Assembly: GCF_004341625.1 (NCBI RefSeq) | Contig: NZ_SLZG01000019.1 | Coordinates: 1 to 64,000, forward strand | Reading direction: 5' to 3' | Length of the DNA: 64,000 nt | Source: Rhizobium sp. BK376 | GTDB lineage: Bacteria; Pseudomonadota; Alphaproteobacteria; Rhizobiales; Rhizobiaceae | Part shown: positions 1 to 8,364 of the stretch, one piece after another | Position numbering within the stretch: position 1 is the stretch's first letter | Layout of the letters: every line of letters begins with the position of its first letter | Position numbers and translations under genes: made by a program | Notes under the pieces: generated by a model | The model's database searches: none | Seen by the model: the letters and a program-made list of their open reading frames with translations, nothing else | What the model was told of the DNA's origin: nothing

Positions 1-403
1 TCTGCGACGCCTCCGTGATTCGGCGTCACAGACAGAATCACAGACGATTCATCGGATGCAACCTCGTCTGCAGTAGATGTGGGTAATCGGAAGCCACCTC
101 GGATGGGTACAGCCTATCTTTGGAAGGGGCATCAAGGAACGTCCATTCGGCTAAGCGGAGCCAGTATGACATCAGTGTTTTCCCTTTACATCCTAATTTG
201 CTGACCAAACCTGATGGCAGGAAGGCTTTTTTCTGGTTCACAAGGACAGCGGGGATACGGACCGAGGTGGTGACTACGAACGCGATGGGACCGAAATTAA
301 CGAATAGGGGCTAAACCCGCCGCCAAACTCGAATCGGATCATCTCTTCGATTGACCCGCGCGGTACCGCAGCCAAGATTATTGTTGGGACAAAGACCAGC
401 TCG
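1..403. other. Left edge, no supportable gene
   Basis: I see no convincing gene here. Short open frames exist on both strands (67 codons minus at 38-241, 64 codons plus at 120-314), but neither has a recognisable domain or a clear ribosome binding site. The stretch may hold the downstream end of the minus-strand operon that begins at 2436. Confidence 0.4.
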
Positions 404-1096
404 TTAAAGATATCTCATTAGGAGATTCAAACGGACCGGGTCCGCTTGGGCTGGGAATCTGTGGATTGGCGGCACGTCGTGCCAAACTCGGGGGCCAAGG
501 ATATTCAAGCCACCAGGGAGGTCATAGAACATCTTTAAACGTTCGTTTATCAGAATCCGAATGCCACCCACGGTGTTGATAGACATTGGAAGGAGGGCGT
601 TTACCCGATCACCCGCTTTGGCATCATTATGCAATCCCAGGTAGTCGTGCTCTTCAAAGAGAAAAAAACTAGAGCGCGAATAAGAGCACGATCCCGCGAT
701 TGCGTTGACAAACGGTTGAATTTCTTGCGCGATACGACCGAACCCCAGATTCAGCAGCTCTTGGCGATGACACCATTCGTCGTCACGTATCCCTCCACCA
801 TCACTCTCAGGCACAAGATAGACCCGCTTGATACTGTTGCCAGTCTTTTGGCGGTTTAGATCAGGACGCTCCGGCTGCCAAAAGATACGGAACTTCGACC
901 GCGAACTCGCAAGCAGGTCGACGTAGAGACTCCGCAAAGCTTCAAATTCGACAAAATCGGGCACTTGAACAAAACCAACCTCCTCAAACCTGGCGCGATA
1001 GAAATCTATCTCGCTCGGCACCAAGCGCTCGCAGGATTGGGTAGCCGAAATTCGGAGAACGTCTAGCCAACGAGTTATTTGGTCAGTGGAGTCCAA
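404..1096 (-). CDS. 2OG-Fe(II) oxygenase-like protein
   Basis: The 230-residue product ends in a pattern typical of 2-oxoglutarate/Fe(II) dioxygenases: an HxD pair in 'LHNDAK' (about H156/D158), a distal histidine in 'VWHDVPP' (about H206) and an arginine about 16 residues later (R222) that could bind 2-oxoglutarate. The spacing fits a double-stranded beta-helix core, and the N-terminal 100 residues are unassigned. It is the last gene of a minus-strand set behind a radical SAM enzyme and a PqqD-like protein, with a 36-base gap. That context suggests oxidation of the same peptide or small-molecule substrate. The fold call rests on motif spacing only; the substrate is unknown. Confidence 0.6.
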   Translation of the reverse strand: MDSTDQITRWLDVLRISATQSCERLVPSEIDFYRARFEEVGFVQVPDFVEFEALRSLYVDLLASSRSKFRIFWQPERPDLNRQKTGNSIKRVYLVPESDGGGIRDDEWCHRQELLNLGFGRIAQEIQPFVNAIAGSCSYSRSSFFLFEEHDYLGLHNDAKAGDRVNALLPMSINTVGGIRILINERLKMFYDLPGGLNILGPRVWHDVPPIHRFPAQADPVRLNLLMRYL

Positions 1097-1132
1097 TTGA
1101 ATGCCCTTTTAACGACGATTGTAAAATTGGAG

Positions 1133-2101
1133 CTAGGTCAAACCATGCGCCCAGTCTTGGCTATGAAATTTGTGCGGCACGTGGGGACGAAGCAATGAGA
1201 CGCTGCAGAGCGAGCGAAGCCTCGATGCCTCGCGCGTCTCTCGTGCGCGCTCCCCACTCCAAATCGCCTTAAAAGAGTCTTGGAGCAGATCTCCATAGCG
1301 GGTGTCCGTATTCGCTGAATAGTAACAAGGATAGACTTGCAGCGAACTGTCGATGAAGGCCTTCGAGAAGGCACAGCAGCAATGCTCAAGGGTATCAAAC
1401 ATTAATCCCTGCTCAGATCGTTGGACGCTCTTATAAGGCAGGATCGGCTTCAACCATGGCTGGGTGCCGGCGCGCTGCTGAACCCGCTCGAAGAAGATGC
1501 TGAGTTCGGTCCAATATTCATCGTCGTTCGCCTCGGCCACCGAACGTGGGATACGTGGGAAGAAACGAAAGACACGAACGTCGGGGAAGAAGCGGTCGAT
1601 TAAGGATTCCGCAGACTTAAAGTTATCCCCGGTCATCACAGTCGATATACAGACCGCGTGGCCGAGACTTACAAGGTTCTCTATAGCATTTACGGCGCTA
1701 ATACCGCCCGCCCCTCGGTGCTGATCATTCGTTTTGGTGTCAGCAGAATCCAGACTTATCGCGACCAGCGACGCGGGCGCGACTTCATGGAGCCGCTTCG
1801 CATAGTCGAGCCGCGCTAGTCTGATTCCATTGGAGTTGATCATTACCTCTGGCACCGAAGCGGCGGCCATTTTGGCGAGCTCAATAAAGCCGCGGTGAAT
1901 TGTAGGCTCCCCCCCAGAGAGCAACAATGAAAATACCCCCAGTTGGCCCAACTCGGCGATCAATTCCAACGTCCGCGTTAACGGCAAGTGCCGCCCACTA
2001 AAGGGAACCGCCGAACAATAGTCGCAACGCAACTGGCATGCCGATGTCACAGCAATCTCGACGTGTAGAGGCGCTGATAGGGACAGACTGGAATCTATCA
2101 C
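1133..2101 (-). CDS. Radical SAM/SPASM-type enzyme
   Basis: The 322-residue protein has the radical SAM CxxxCxxC motif (C22, C26, C29 in 'CQLRCDYC') for the 4Fe-4S cluster that cleaves S-adenosylmethionine, followed by 'LLSGGEPT', the SAM-binding GGE motif. A second cysteine group ('HCCCAF', 'VYPCYY', 'LCS') in the C-terminal third resembles a SPASM auxiliary-cluster domain, common in peptide-modifying maturases. The gene lies 8 bases downstream of a PqqD-like gene, so the two are probably co-translated. The last 25 residues look unlike a normal SPASM ending, while a neighbouring frame there encodes 'HCFVPTC', so a late frame change is possible. The substrate is not identifiable. Confidence 0.8.
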   Translation of the reverse strand: MIDSSLSLSAPLHVEIAVTSACQLRCDYCSAVPFSGRHLPLTRTLELIAELGQLGVFSLLLSGGEPTIHRGFIELAKMAAASVPEVMINSNGIRLARLDYAKRLHEVAPASLVAISLDSADTKTNDQHRGAGGISAVNAIENLVSLGHAVCISTVMTGDNFKSAESLIDRFFPDVRVFRFFPRIPRSVAEANDDEYWTELSIFFERVQQRAGTQPWLKPILPYKSVQRSEQGLMFDTLEHCCCAFSKAFIDSSLQVYPCYYSANTDTRYGDLLQDSFKAIWSGERARETREASRLRSLCSVSLLRPHVPHKFHSQDWAHGLT

Positions 2102-2109
2102 TGTGAGAC

Positions 2110-2436
2110 CTACAACTTCAGGCTATGTGCATCTAACTGCTTGCGAAAAGACTCGATATCTTGAGTGGAGTCGCGGCTGACGTCATCCAAAGTTTCACCG
2201 GACATGATACGATCCAGGAGTTGGTATGCCGCTTTATCGACAGCATAAACTTGTCCAGTTGGGCCGTACACAAGCACGCCGCCCCATGTCTCGCGCCGCA
2301 GACTCATGACGGGTAGCGTACTGTCGATGTCGGGGTCGCCCGAAGCCGGACCGTGCAGCCAGCCATTGAAAGCAATGTCACCAGAAGCTGACGCCTTTTC
2401 AAACGACAAGCGGTTCAAGAGAAGGTTGATCTTCAT
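2110..2436 (-). CDS. PqqD-like / RiPP recognition element protein
   Basis: The 108-residue protein has a central segment (about residues 44-90) of the PqqD/RRE type: 'LRRETWGGVLVYG', then a Gly-containing turn, 'VYAVDKAAYQLLDRI', and a 'SGETLDDV' helix. Such domains are small winged-helix proteins that bind leader peptides and present them to a radical SAM enzyme. It is the first gene of the operon and is followed after 8 bases by that enzyme. The first 43 residues are not part of the usual domain; they could be a fused extension or an overlong start. I found no clear precursor peptide upstream. The family call is good to moderate; a peptide natural product is an inference. Confidence 0.65.
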   Translation of the reverse strand: MKINLLLNRLSFEKASASGDIAFNGWLHGPASGDPDIDSTLPVMSLRRETWGGVLVYGPTGQVYAVDKAAYQLLDRIMSGETLDDVSRDSTQDIESFRKQLDAHSLKL

Positions 2437-2820
2437 GCTAATCTACATCTCCGCAGCTAAAAGAAAACTTTAACGAGAAAGAATGCGATTTGGCAGTGTC
2501 AACATTGGGCCAATCGTCAACCAGTGTCAATCAGGAACCCATTCAGCACTCCCGAAGAAGCACGGCAACACACCTCAGATTCAAATGACGCATCATGCGA
2601 GATATGTGTTCACCGCCCGACCCAATCATTGATACGTCTGGTGTAATCTCGTGCCTTCTTGCCATCGATGTCGCAGCGGTGGCGTTCAGAACGGCCTACC
2701 GCGCTAGGGCAATGTGCGAGGAAAACACCGCTCGCTTTTGAGGCGGACACGAGGTATCCGGACGGTGCGGCTGCCGTCTGAATTGTCGCCAGGCACCGGT
2801 AGTGCGAGCCCCACAACGCT
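2437..2820. other. Intergenic gap upstream of the PqqD-like gene
   Basis: About 380 bases separate the PqqD-like gene from the next minus-strand gene. A minus-strand open frame spans 2610-2820 but continues as an antiparallel-style frame inside the neighbouring gene, so I do not call it. A 17-codon frame (stop near 2544, start at 2596, minus) encodes a Cys-containing peptide but is too short and has no family to support it as a precursor. Confidence 0.35.
2494..2530 (-). promoter_or_regulatory. Paired TTGACACTG boxes upstream of RiPP-like operon
   Basis: Read on the minus strand, the nonamer TTGACACTG occurs twice (2522-2530 and 2494-2502), 28 bases apart, about 60-95 bases upstream of the PqqD-like start codon. 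Each contains a -35-like TTGACA. They could be a promoter element plus an operator or two overlapping promoters; no strong -10 box is evident. Confidence 0.3.
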
Positions 2821-3570
2821 CTATTGTGACTTTGCGGACTTGAATCCAGCCTTGAATTGATTGCAGAAGTCGCGAAGCGGTTTCGTGGCGTCATCGAATG
2901 CGTTGCTGATCTCGCCCGCGACCTTTCCGAGCCGCTCTGCCGCGGAATGCGATTCCTCCTCGGCCCGCTTGTCTGCCGTGGCGACGAGTGCATCATACTT
3001 CTGATGACACGCCTCCATCATGGCGCCAGGACTGGTGACGAAAGGATTCCAATTGTCGAGGTCGCTCATGAACTGGTCCCACGCCCAAAACAACTGCTCC
3101 CGCGTCCCGTTCCGGACTGGGTTGAGACGCCTCGTGCAATCGATGTCGGACATATAGACGAAAACGCCTTGCGGCAGCGGATCCACTCCCTGGTAGCCAA
3201 GCTTCGTATATGCGAGCACGCGGTCACGAAGCGTATTTCCCGGATTTGCTGCATCCATGCCCGCGTCGATGGCGTCTCGGGAATGCAAGTAGAGTTCGAT
3301 GGACTTTCTGGCTTTCACCTGAGGGGTGCTGTCAGACTTCTGAATTGAACCCAACTGCGCCAATGCAGCGGCAACCTCCCGGTCGGTGTCGACCTTGTCG
3401 CGGTGGCTCATGTATGCGCTGGTGATCAGCAAGCCGGCGAATCCCACCAGGAGGATCGCATAGAGAATCTTTCCTATCGTATTCCACACGCTCGTCGACA
3501 GCCCAAAATCTCCGGAGGATCCCCACGTCACTCTATCCGCCTGATCCGAGCAGTCCAGACCGCCCCACAA
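2821..3570 (-). CDS. Single-TM hypothetical protein
   Basis: I do not recognise a family. The 249-residue product has one clear membrane helix at about residues 33-52 ('ILYAILLVGFAGLLITSAY'). A charged region follows (about 60-90), then a soluble domain containing several Cys and Trp residues ('LFWAWDQFMSDLDNW') and a helical, charged C-terminus. This looks like an anchored protein with a large soluble part. It is the third gene of a minus-strand set (MBL enzyme, four-TM protein, this gene) with a 42-base gap. The 30 residues before the helix are Trp/Gly rich and the true start may lie further in. Context suggests it works with the membrane partner upstream. Confidence 0.65.
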   Translation of the reverse strand: MWGGLDCSDQADRVTWGSSGDFGLSTSVWNTIGKILYAILLVGFAGLLITSAYMSHRDKVDTDREVAAALAQLGSIQKSDSTPQVKARKSIELYLHSRDAIDAGMDAANPGNTLRDRVLAYTKLGYQGVDPLPQGVFVYMSDIDCTRRLNPVRNGTREQLFWAWDQFMSDLDNWNPFVTSPGAMMEACHQKYDALVATADKRAEEESHSAAERLGKVAGEISNAFDDATKPLRDFCNQFKAGFKSAKSQ

Positions 3571-3612
3571 GCCGAATTCGCCGAGCGCACAGATAAAATT
3601 TCTGCAGTGTGC

Positions 3613-4335
3613 TCAGTCAGATCCACGCATGAGCTCGTCACAAGAGAGGACGAGCTGGCGACCATAGGTTTCTCCGGCATCAATTACAGATTTGCGGGTC
3701 ACTCCTGCCAAAAAGTAAATGGCATGCACAAGCGCCACTACGAGAACGGTACCGTATTGCGGCAGATTTTCTCCTTCCGCCCGATATATGAGCCACAGGA
3801 CGCCCGACACAACAAACGCGTTCAGCACGAGACCCGCGTATTTGAGTCCATAGAGATTCCTTCGGAATCCGTATGATATATTTTCTGAGAACAGCAGATG
3901 AAATCGCGTCTGGTCACGGGTACGTTCGCGAAGATAGTCCCCACAGGAGACGTAGAAGTCGTCGGCCCCTTGTGGATCAGCTTCCTCCTGCTCCGGTGAT
4001 GGTGCCGCTTCCGAAAGGCTGTGGGAGAGGTAGGCGTGATACCTTGCCTTTGATTTCGGGTTCAGGGTCCTGTCCCGATAACGAAGAACAGTGGGGAACG
4101 GTCGTCCACCGGTGGAGGCAAAGATCTTTCGTTCCGCGCGACGTCCGAATCTTCGAGCGACATCGGCGAACGCAAAGAAGAGCACGCCGACCGTAACGGT
4201 CATTATAACTTCGGGCAGGCCAAGATCCCGATAGGACGAGCCCACGGCCACCAACAGAAATACAAGCGCGGGCGCCATTGCCAGCATCGCCGGAAAAAGA
4301 CGAGCTCGAACCACGTAGCCGTCCAGGAAATCCAT
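3613..4335 (-). CDS. Four-TM protein, putative membrane effector
   Basis: The 240-residue protein has two hydrophobic helices near the N-terminus (about 15-34 and 43-60), a roughly 90-residue charged cytosolic segment, and two more helices (about 165-183 and 193-211). This two-plus-two layout resembles the S-4TM/SLATT class of membrane effectors in bacterial conflict systems, but I see no diagnostic sequence motif, so that is an analogy only. Its start codon directly abuts the stop of the upstream MBL-fold gene, implying coupled translation. A plausible role is a membrane component whose activity depends on the adjacent metallohydrolase. Confidence 0.65.
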   Translation of the reverse strand: MDFLDGYVVRARLFPAMLAMAPALVFLLVAVGSSYRDLGLPEVIMTVTVGVLFFAFADVARRFGRRAERKIFASTGGRPFPTVLRYRDRTLNPKSKARYHAYLSHSLSEAAPSPEQEEADPQGADDFYVSCGDYLRERTRDQTRFHLLFSENISYGFRRNLYGLKYAGLVLNAFVVSGVLWLIYRAEGENLPQYGTVLVVALVHAIYFLAGVTRKSVIDAGETYGRQLVLSCDELMRGSD

Positions 4336-5418
4336 CTATTCCTCGTAGGAGTTCGTGAACGGAACCGGCGCGATCGGAAAACCCACGCGCGCAGGCATAT
4401 CATCGTGATGGTGAAGCCACTCGCCTCCGTTGCCGGTCTTGTAGACCGGGTACCCGCGTCGAAGAAATGCGTTTGAAACACGACGTCGCGGATATTCCGG
4501 CTTATTGTCGCCAACAGAGCAAAATGCGAAGCCTCGAATTGCCGATCCCTCCGGCAACGGATTGCCTAGCCATCGATTGAGAACGGCAGGGGTGACGTTC
4601 CGGCGACTGCCGTGATGTGGGACCTGAACCACCGATGGCGGAAAGAGCAGCCCAATTGCCGCTGCGGTATCGGCAGCTTCCGAGAGTGTAGTGGGGCCTG
4701 CGTCGGCCGTGAGCAGCACGGTCTTTCCATTGAACAATCCAAGCTGGACCACACAGGATTCGTTCGATGCGGAGGTGGGTGCGGGATTCTCTTGGAGAGC
4801 CTCGCTTCCCCACGTTTCAAAGAAGCTTACTACTTTCTTTGCCGCTTCGAACATCTTGCCGAGAATGCCTTTTACGGGCTTCGTGTAGCTTTCAGGCGTT
4901 CGGTCGAATTCCGGAATGAGAGCTAGATATCGGGCGCGGCTCGGCGCCAGGACAAGAAAACTTCCGATCCACGCGCCGGCGAAGGTTTCGTAGATTGGTA
5001 TCCCCTTACTGGAGGCAACCTCCTCCAGCTCGGCTAGGAGGGGATAGGCATCCCGGATCGCCTTCCGAAGTCCTTCAACGGTGTAATTTCCATGAAAGGC
5101 CTGGAGGAGTTCGCCTGCATATAACCATGGCCTGTTCATCCAGAGAGCGCCTACGTCAAAATGACGAACTACTGGGATCAGCCCGGCGATGTGGTCGCTA
5201 TCTTGATGAGACAGCACGACGTTTTCGATCCGCGAACCATGTCCATAGTATTTGTTCACATGGTCGATTATGCGCTGCCCGGTATCGACGAATCCTCCAT
5301 CGGTTATGTGAACGGCATATCCAAGCTCCGGCGTTCCGTAGCGGACGCAAATCGCGTCGCCATTGCTGTCGCCCACCGAGAGAAAATCGATTTCGTACCC
5401 CACGCGCCCGTCCTCCAT
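4336..5418 (-). CDS. ComEC/Rec2-type MBL-fold metallohydrolase
   Basis: The protein contains the metallo-beta-lactamase signature 'SHQDSDHIAG' (H-x-D-x-DH metal ligands) and a later 'VPHHGSRRN' typical of the ComEC/Rec2 MBL subgroup, plus 'VLLTADAG' as the bridging-Asp strand. I use the ATG at 5418 (product about 360 residues) because family similarity begins there with 'YEIDFLSVGDSNGDAI'. The frame stays open upstream to 5544, but those 42 residues look noncoding. ComEC-type MBL domains hydrolyse phosphodiesters such as DNA. As a stand-alone cytosolic form followed immediately by a four-TM protein, it may act in a conflict system; no phage target can be read from the sequence. Confidence 0.8.
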   Translation of the reverse strand: MEDGRVGYEIDFLSVGDSNGDAICVRYGTPELGYAVHITDGGFVDTGQRIIDHVNKYYGHGSRIENVVLSHQDSDHIAGLIPVVRHFDVGALWMNRPWLYAGELLQAFHGNYTVEGLRKAIRDAYPLLAELEEVASSKGIPIYETFAGAWIGSFLVLAPSRARYLALIPEFDRTPESYTKPVKGILGKMFEAAKKVVSFFETWGSEALQENPAPTSASNESCVVQLGLFNGKTVLLTADAGPTTLSEAADTAAAIGLLFPPSVVQVPHHGSRRNVTPAVLNRWLGNPLPEGSAIRGFAFCSVGDNKPEYPRRRVSNAFLRRGYPVYKTGNGGEWLHHHDDMPARVGFPIAPVPFTNSYEE

Positions 5419-5923
5419 CAAAATGGAAAATTGCCTTATAGATGCAACCAATACAAGAGTTATCTTGTTATCTCCCACACGATTAACGCAAGTAATCGGG
5501 CTCCCGACACCGTGCTCCACTCTGCTGAAAGACGCGTGAAACATGCAGAAGAGCTATCCGACCGCGCGAGTCTGCTGTCGTGAATAGCGGCGATATTGGA
5601 GATCGCGTCGACCCTGGAGCGCAGGATGACATGACGGCGATGGCCGTCAACGGCGAAGCCGTCCTCCGCTCCGCTGCGGCCCTTCGGGTGACGGCCATCC
5701 CCTCTCATGTCTTCCGGAAGCCATCGGGACGGGGAACATTAAATGCCGCGCTGTGCGCGGGTCCGATCCTCCCGGGGGATCGAACCGGGAACAGCTTTCT
5801 GGAGGTTATCGCCCGCACCCGCCATTCGCTCTACGAGCAGTGGAAAACTCGCTGGGCGTGTAAAAAGATAGTGCTCAGAACACGGGACGGTGTAGGCTGG
5901 CTCTCTACTTTACAGGAAAAGTT
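5419..5923. other. Divergent intergenic region with strong dyads
   Basis: This 505-base region separates the minus-strand MBL operon from a plus-strand ATPase gene. A plus-strand frame (5580-5987) crosses it but overlaps the ATPase start out of frame and has no family, so I do not call it. The region is rich in inverted repeats: an 11-base pair at 5639-5649/5689-5699, CTTCCGGAAG near 5709, and a TCCCGG/CCGGGA stem near 5768-5790. It probably contains both promoters and could encode a structured RNA. Confidence 0.35.
5639..5699. repeat. 11-bp perfect inverted repeat
   Basis: GATGGCCGTCA at 5639-5649 is matched by its exact reverse complement TGACGGCCATC at 5689-5699, leaving a 39-base loop that has smaller GC-rich stems. 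It sits between divergent defence-type genes and could be an operator, transcript hairpin or structured RNA. Confidence 0.5.
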
Positions 5924-8212
5924 ATGCCGCGGTATTCAGGTTTCTTCGCATATCCCCAGGGATCGTCACTGGTATCAGACGCCATAAGAGGCGCAGTGGA
6001 AAGAAGCGTGCGAGGAAATCTCGCAATAAAGCCTTGGGAAAACATGACTATCGCTGGCTTCAAGCTCGACGACCTGGTCCGGGATGAGATCAAGGAGGCT
6101 GACGTCCTTGTAGCCGACATCACCTATCCGAACCACAATGTGCTCTATGAAATCGGGTATGCCATCGCCCTGGAAAAGCCGGTCATCCCGACCCTCAACC
6201 TCGCCATCGAGAAGGCAGTGGAGAGAGTGCGACAGGTCGGACTCTTCGACACTCTCGGTTGGACAACTTATCATAACGCCAACGAACTTCATGAAAAACT
6301 GGCATCGTGGCAGGACGCAAGCTGGATCAATCGCTATGTGCGTAAGCGGGATCACTCGCAGCCGCTGTTCATTCTCGACATGCTCGCGAAGACCGACTTC
6401 CGGAACCATATCTTCCATGCGGTCGAAAACTCGAACGTAAACTACAGAGCCTTCGATCCGCAGGAGATCCCGAGGCTCACTGCCGCGCAGGCTATTTCCG
6501 ACATATCGGCTTCGGCGGGCGTGATTCTTCCGATTATCGATGCCGAGCTCGTCGATTCCGGGCGCCACAATCTGAGAGCGGCATTCATGCTCGGCCTCAG
6601 CCACGGATACGGCATTGAAGCCATGGCGATACAGTACGAAAATGGTCCGGCAGCGCTCGACTACCGGGACTTCATAACGAACTCGACGTTTCGTCGCGAA
6701 ACCGAGGATCACATAAGCCGGTATTGCGAACAGACGCTGATCTGGAACCAGAAGGCGACTTCACGCGACGCCCACGGCGGACCCGGTCTGCTCGGTCAGA
6801 TCGACCTTGGCTCGTCCGCCGCAGAAAACGAGACTCAGCAGCTGAACTACTACTTTATCAAGACGGCCGAATACTCGCGCGCTCTTCGCGCAGAAGGGGG
6901 CGTTGTCACGGGAAGGAAAGGATCCGGCAAGACCGCGGTCTATCTGCAAATTGCCGCAGCCGCCCAGCAAGACCGAGAGACGTGCGTGGTGGATCTTAGA
7001 CCAGCCACTCATAACCTGAGCGAAATGCGGGAGAAACTGCTTACAGTGGTCAATGCCGGAATTTACGATCACACCATCGCGGCATTCTGGCAGTATATCC
7101 TATATGCGGAAATCGTTCTAAAGATGCGGGAGATCGTGCTGCCCAAGTCTCGAAATGATTTTTCCCTTCAGGAGCGGATCAGAAATATCGAGGACGAATT
7201 CCGTTTCGACGAGGCGGTCGTCTCCGGGGACTTCACTTCGAGACTTGAGACCGCGGTTAGGGAGGTAATCCGCACAATACAGAAAGTCGGCTCAGAGGCA
7301 GATTTGCGCAGTCAGCTGACGAATGCGATGTATGAGACTCTAATTCCGAAGCTTCGCGAAGCAGTTCTTTCGTTCTCCGACTTCTTTTCCACCGTTCACG
7401 TACTTGTGGACGATCTTGACAAGGGCTGGCCACCCCGACAAGTCGAAGAACACGACGTTCTGACAGTCAAACATCTCATCGAAGCCCTCGGCCGGATACA
7501 GCGCGACCTGACAAAGCGGCGGATGGAATTCAAGCATCTCGTATTTCTCCGGAGCGACGTTTACGAGCGCCTGGTCCAGCAGACTTCGGACCGAGGAAAG
7601 TACAACCCCATCAAAGTGGACTGGTCCGATCCCGCCCAGCTACACCATCTATTGAAGCAGCGCGTTGTAAGCAGCGCCGAAAGCCACCAGGGAACCGCGG
7701 TCTGGGAGGCATTCAATCCTGTTCTGGACGACGGACGCAACGCGCTCGACTGGATGATCGACACGTCGCTGCGGCGCCCCAGATTCCTTATCGACCTCTG
7801 CGAGCGGATTCTATCCTTCGCGATAAATCGGGGTCACCTGATCGTAACGCAGGAAGATGTCGAAGAGGGACTGCGGCAGATGTCGCTCTATCTGGTCTCG
7901 GACTTCGGCTACGAACTTCGTGACATAGCCGGAACCCCAGAGGACATCTTCTATCATTTCATCGGTCACGGAAGCCGTCTGTCGGCGGCCCAGGTCCGTT
8001 CCATACTATCGGACGACTATTTGGGACTGGGGTTCGAGGAGACGCTCGACCTTCTGCTCTGGTACGGTTTCCTGGGCGTCGAGAGCGCGTCCGGGCCTGT
8101 GTTCATCTATGATCGCGCGTATGACATAAGACGGCTGGAGGCTGACAGGGGTCGCGACAAGGAAAACGCCACCTATGCGGTGAACCCGGCGTTTCTGCGC
8201 GGCCTCAACTGA
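5924..8212 (+). CDS. Tandem NDT/TIR-like + P-loop ATPase protein (Sll1717-like)
   Basis: The 762-residue protein has two N-terminal Rossmann-like modules. Residues 1-135 carry 'ADVLVADITYPN' followed by 'NVLYEIGYA', the Glu-containing motif of nucleoside deoxyribosyltransferase/TIR-like enzymes (E76). Residues 145-240 look like a degenerate second copy ('SASAGVILPIIDAEL', 'AAFMLGLSHGYG'). A P-loop NTPase follows, with Walker A 'GRKGSGKT' at 330-337 and Walker B 'VLVDDLD' near 493-499; the C-terminal 250 residues look like a helical/winged-helix sensor. This is the layout of Sll1717-like and STAND-type defence ATPases, in which a nucleotide-processing domain is triggered by a sensor. It is transcribed divergently from the MBL operon. 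NAD- or nucleotide-directed activity is inferred. Confidence 0.75.
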   Translation: MPRYSGFFAYPQGSSLVSDAIRGAVERSVRGNLAIKPWENMTIAGFKLDDLVRDEIKEADVLVADITYPNHNVLYEIGYAIALEKPVIPTLNLAIEKAVERVRQVGLFDTLGWTTYHNANELHEKLASWQDASWINRYVRKRDHSQPLFILDMLAKTDFRNHIFHAVENSNVNYRAFDPQEIPRLTAAQAISDISASAGVILPIIDAELVDSGRHNLRAAFMLGLSHGYGIEAMAIQYENGPAALDYRDFITNSTFRRETEDHISRYCEQTLIWNQKATSRDAHGGPGLLGQIDLGSSAAENETQQLNYYFIKTAEYSRALRAEGGVVTGRKGSGKTAVYLQIAAAAQQDRETCVVDLRPATHNLSEMREKLLTVVNAGIYDHTIAAFWQYILYAEIVLKMREIVLPKSRNDFSLQERIRNIEDEFRFDEAVVSGDFTSRLETAVREVIRTIQKVGSEADLRSQLTNAMYETLIPKLREAVLSFSDFFSTVHVLVDDLDKGWPPRQVEEHDVLTVKHLIEALGRIQRDLTKRRMEFKHLVFLRSDVYERLVQQTSDRGKYNPIKVDWSDPAQLHHLLKQRVVSSAESHQGTAVWEAFNPVLDDGRNALDWMIDTSLRRPRFLIDLCERILSFAINRGHLIVTQEDVEEGLRQMSLYLVSDFGYELRDIAGTPEDIFYHFIGHGSRLSAAQVRSILSDDYLGLGFEETLDLLLWYGFLGVESASGPVFIYDRAYDIRRLEADRGRDKENATYAVNPAFLRGLN

Positions 8213-8364
8213 ACAAGGAGCTGTGCTCGAAGTGTTCGCCTGCGGCTCGCGCTTCAAGATAGTTCGCAGGTTGGGCAGAGCCAGGCGTCCCCAAACTGCG
8301 ACGGCGATTCTGGGCGTGACATAGTGCTAGCTGGCCAGTCGCGATGGGCCGCCTTTATGGTGCG

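Noticed and set aside
5764..5795. tRNA-like T-arm (GGTTCGATCC) on the minus strand in the divergent gap
   Set aside because: The rest of a tRNA cloverleaf is not present upstream and the 3' side of the stem has extra C residues; treated as a chance hairpin.
5580..5987. 135-codon plus-strand frame before the ATPase gene
   Set aside because: It overlaps the start of the ATPase gene in another frame, has no family and lies over inverted repeats.
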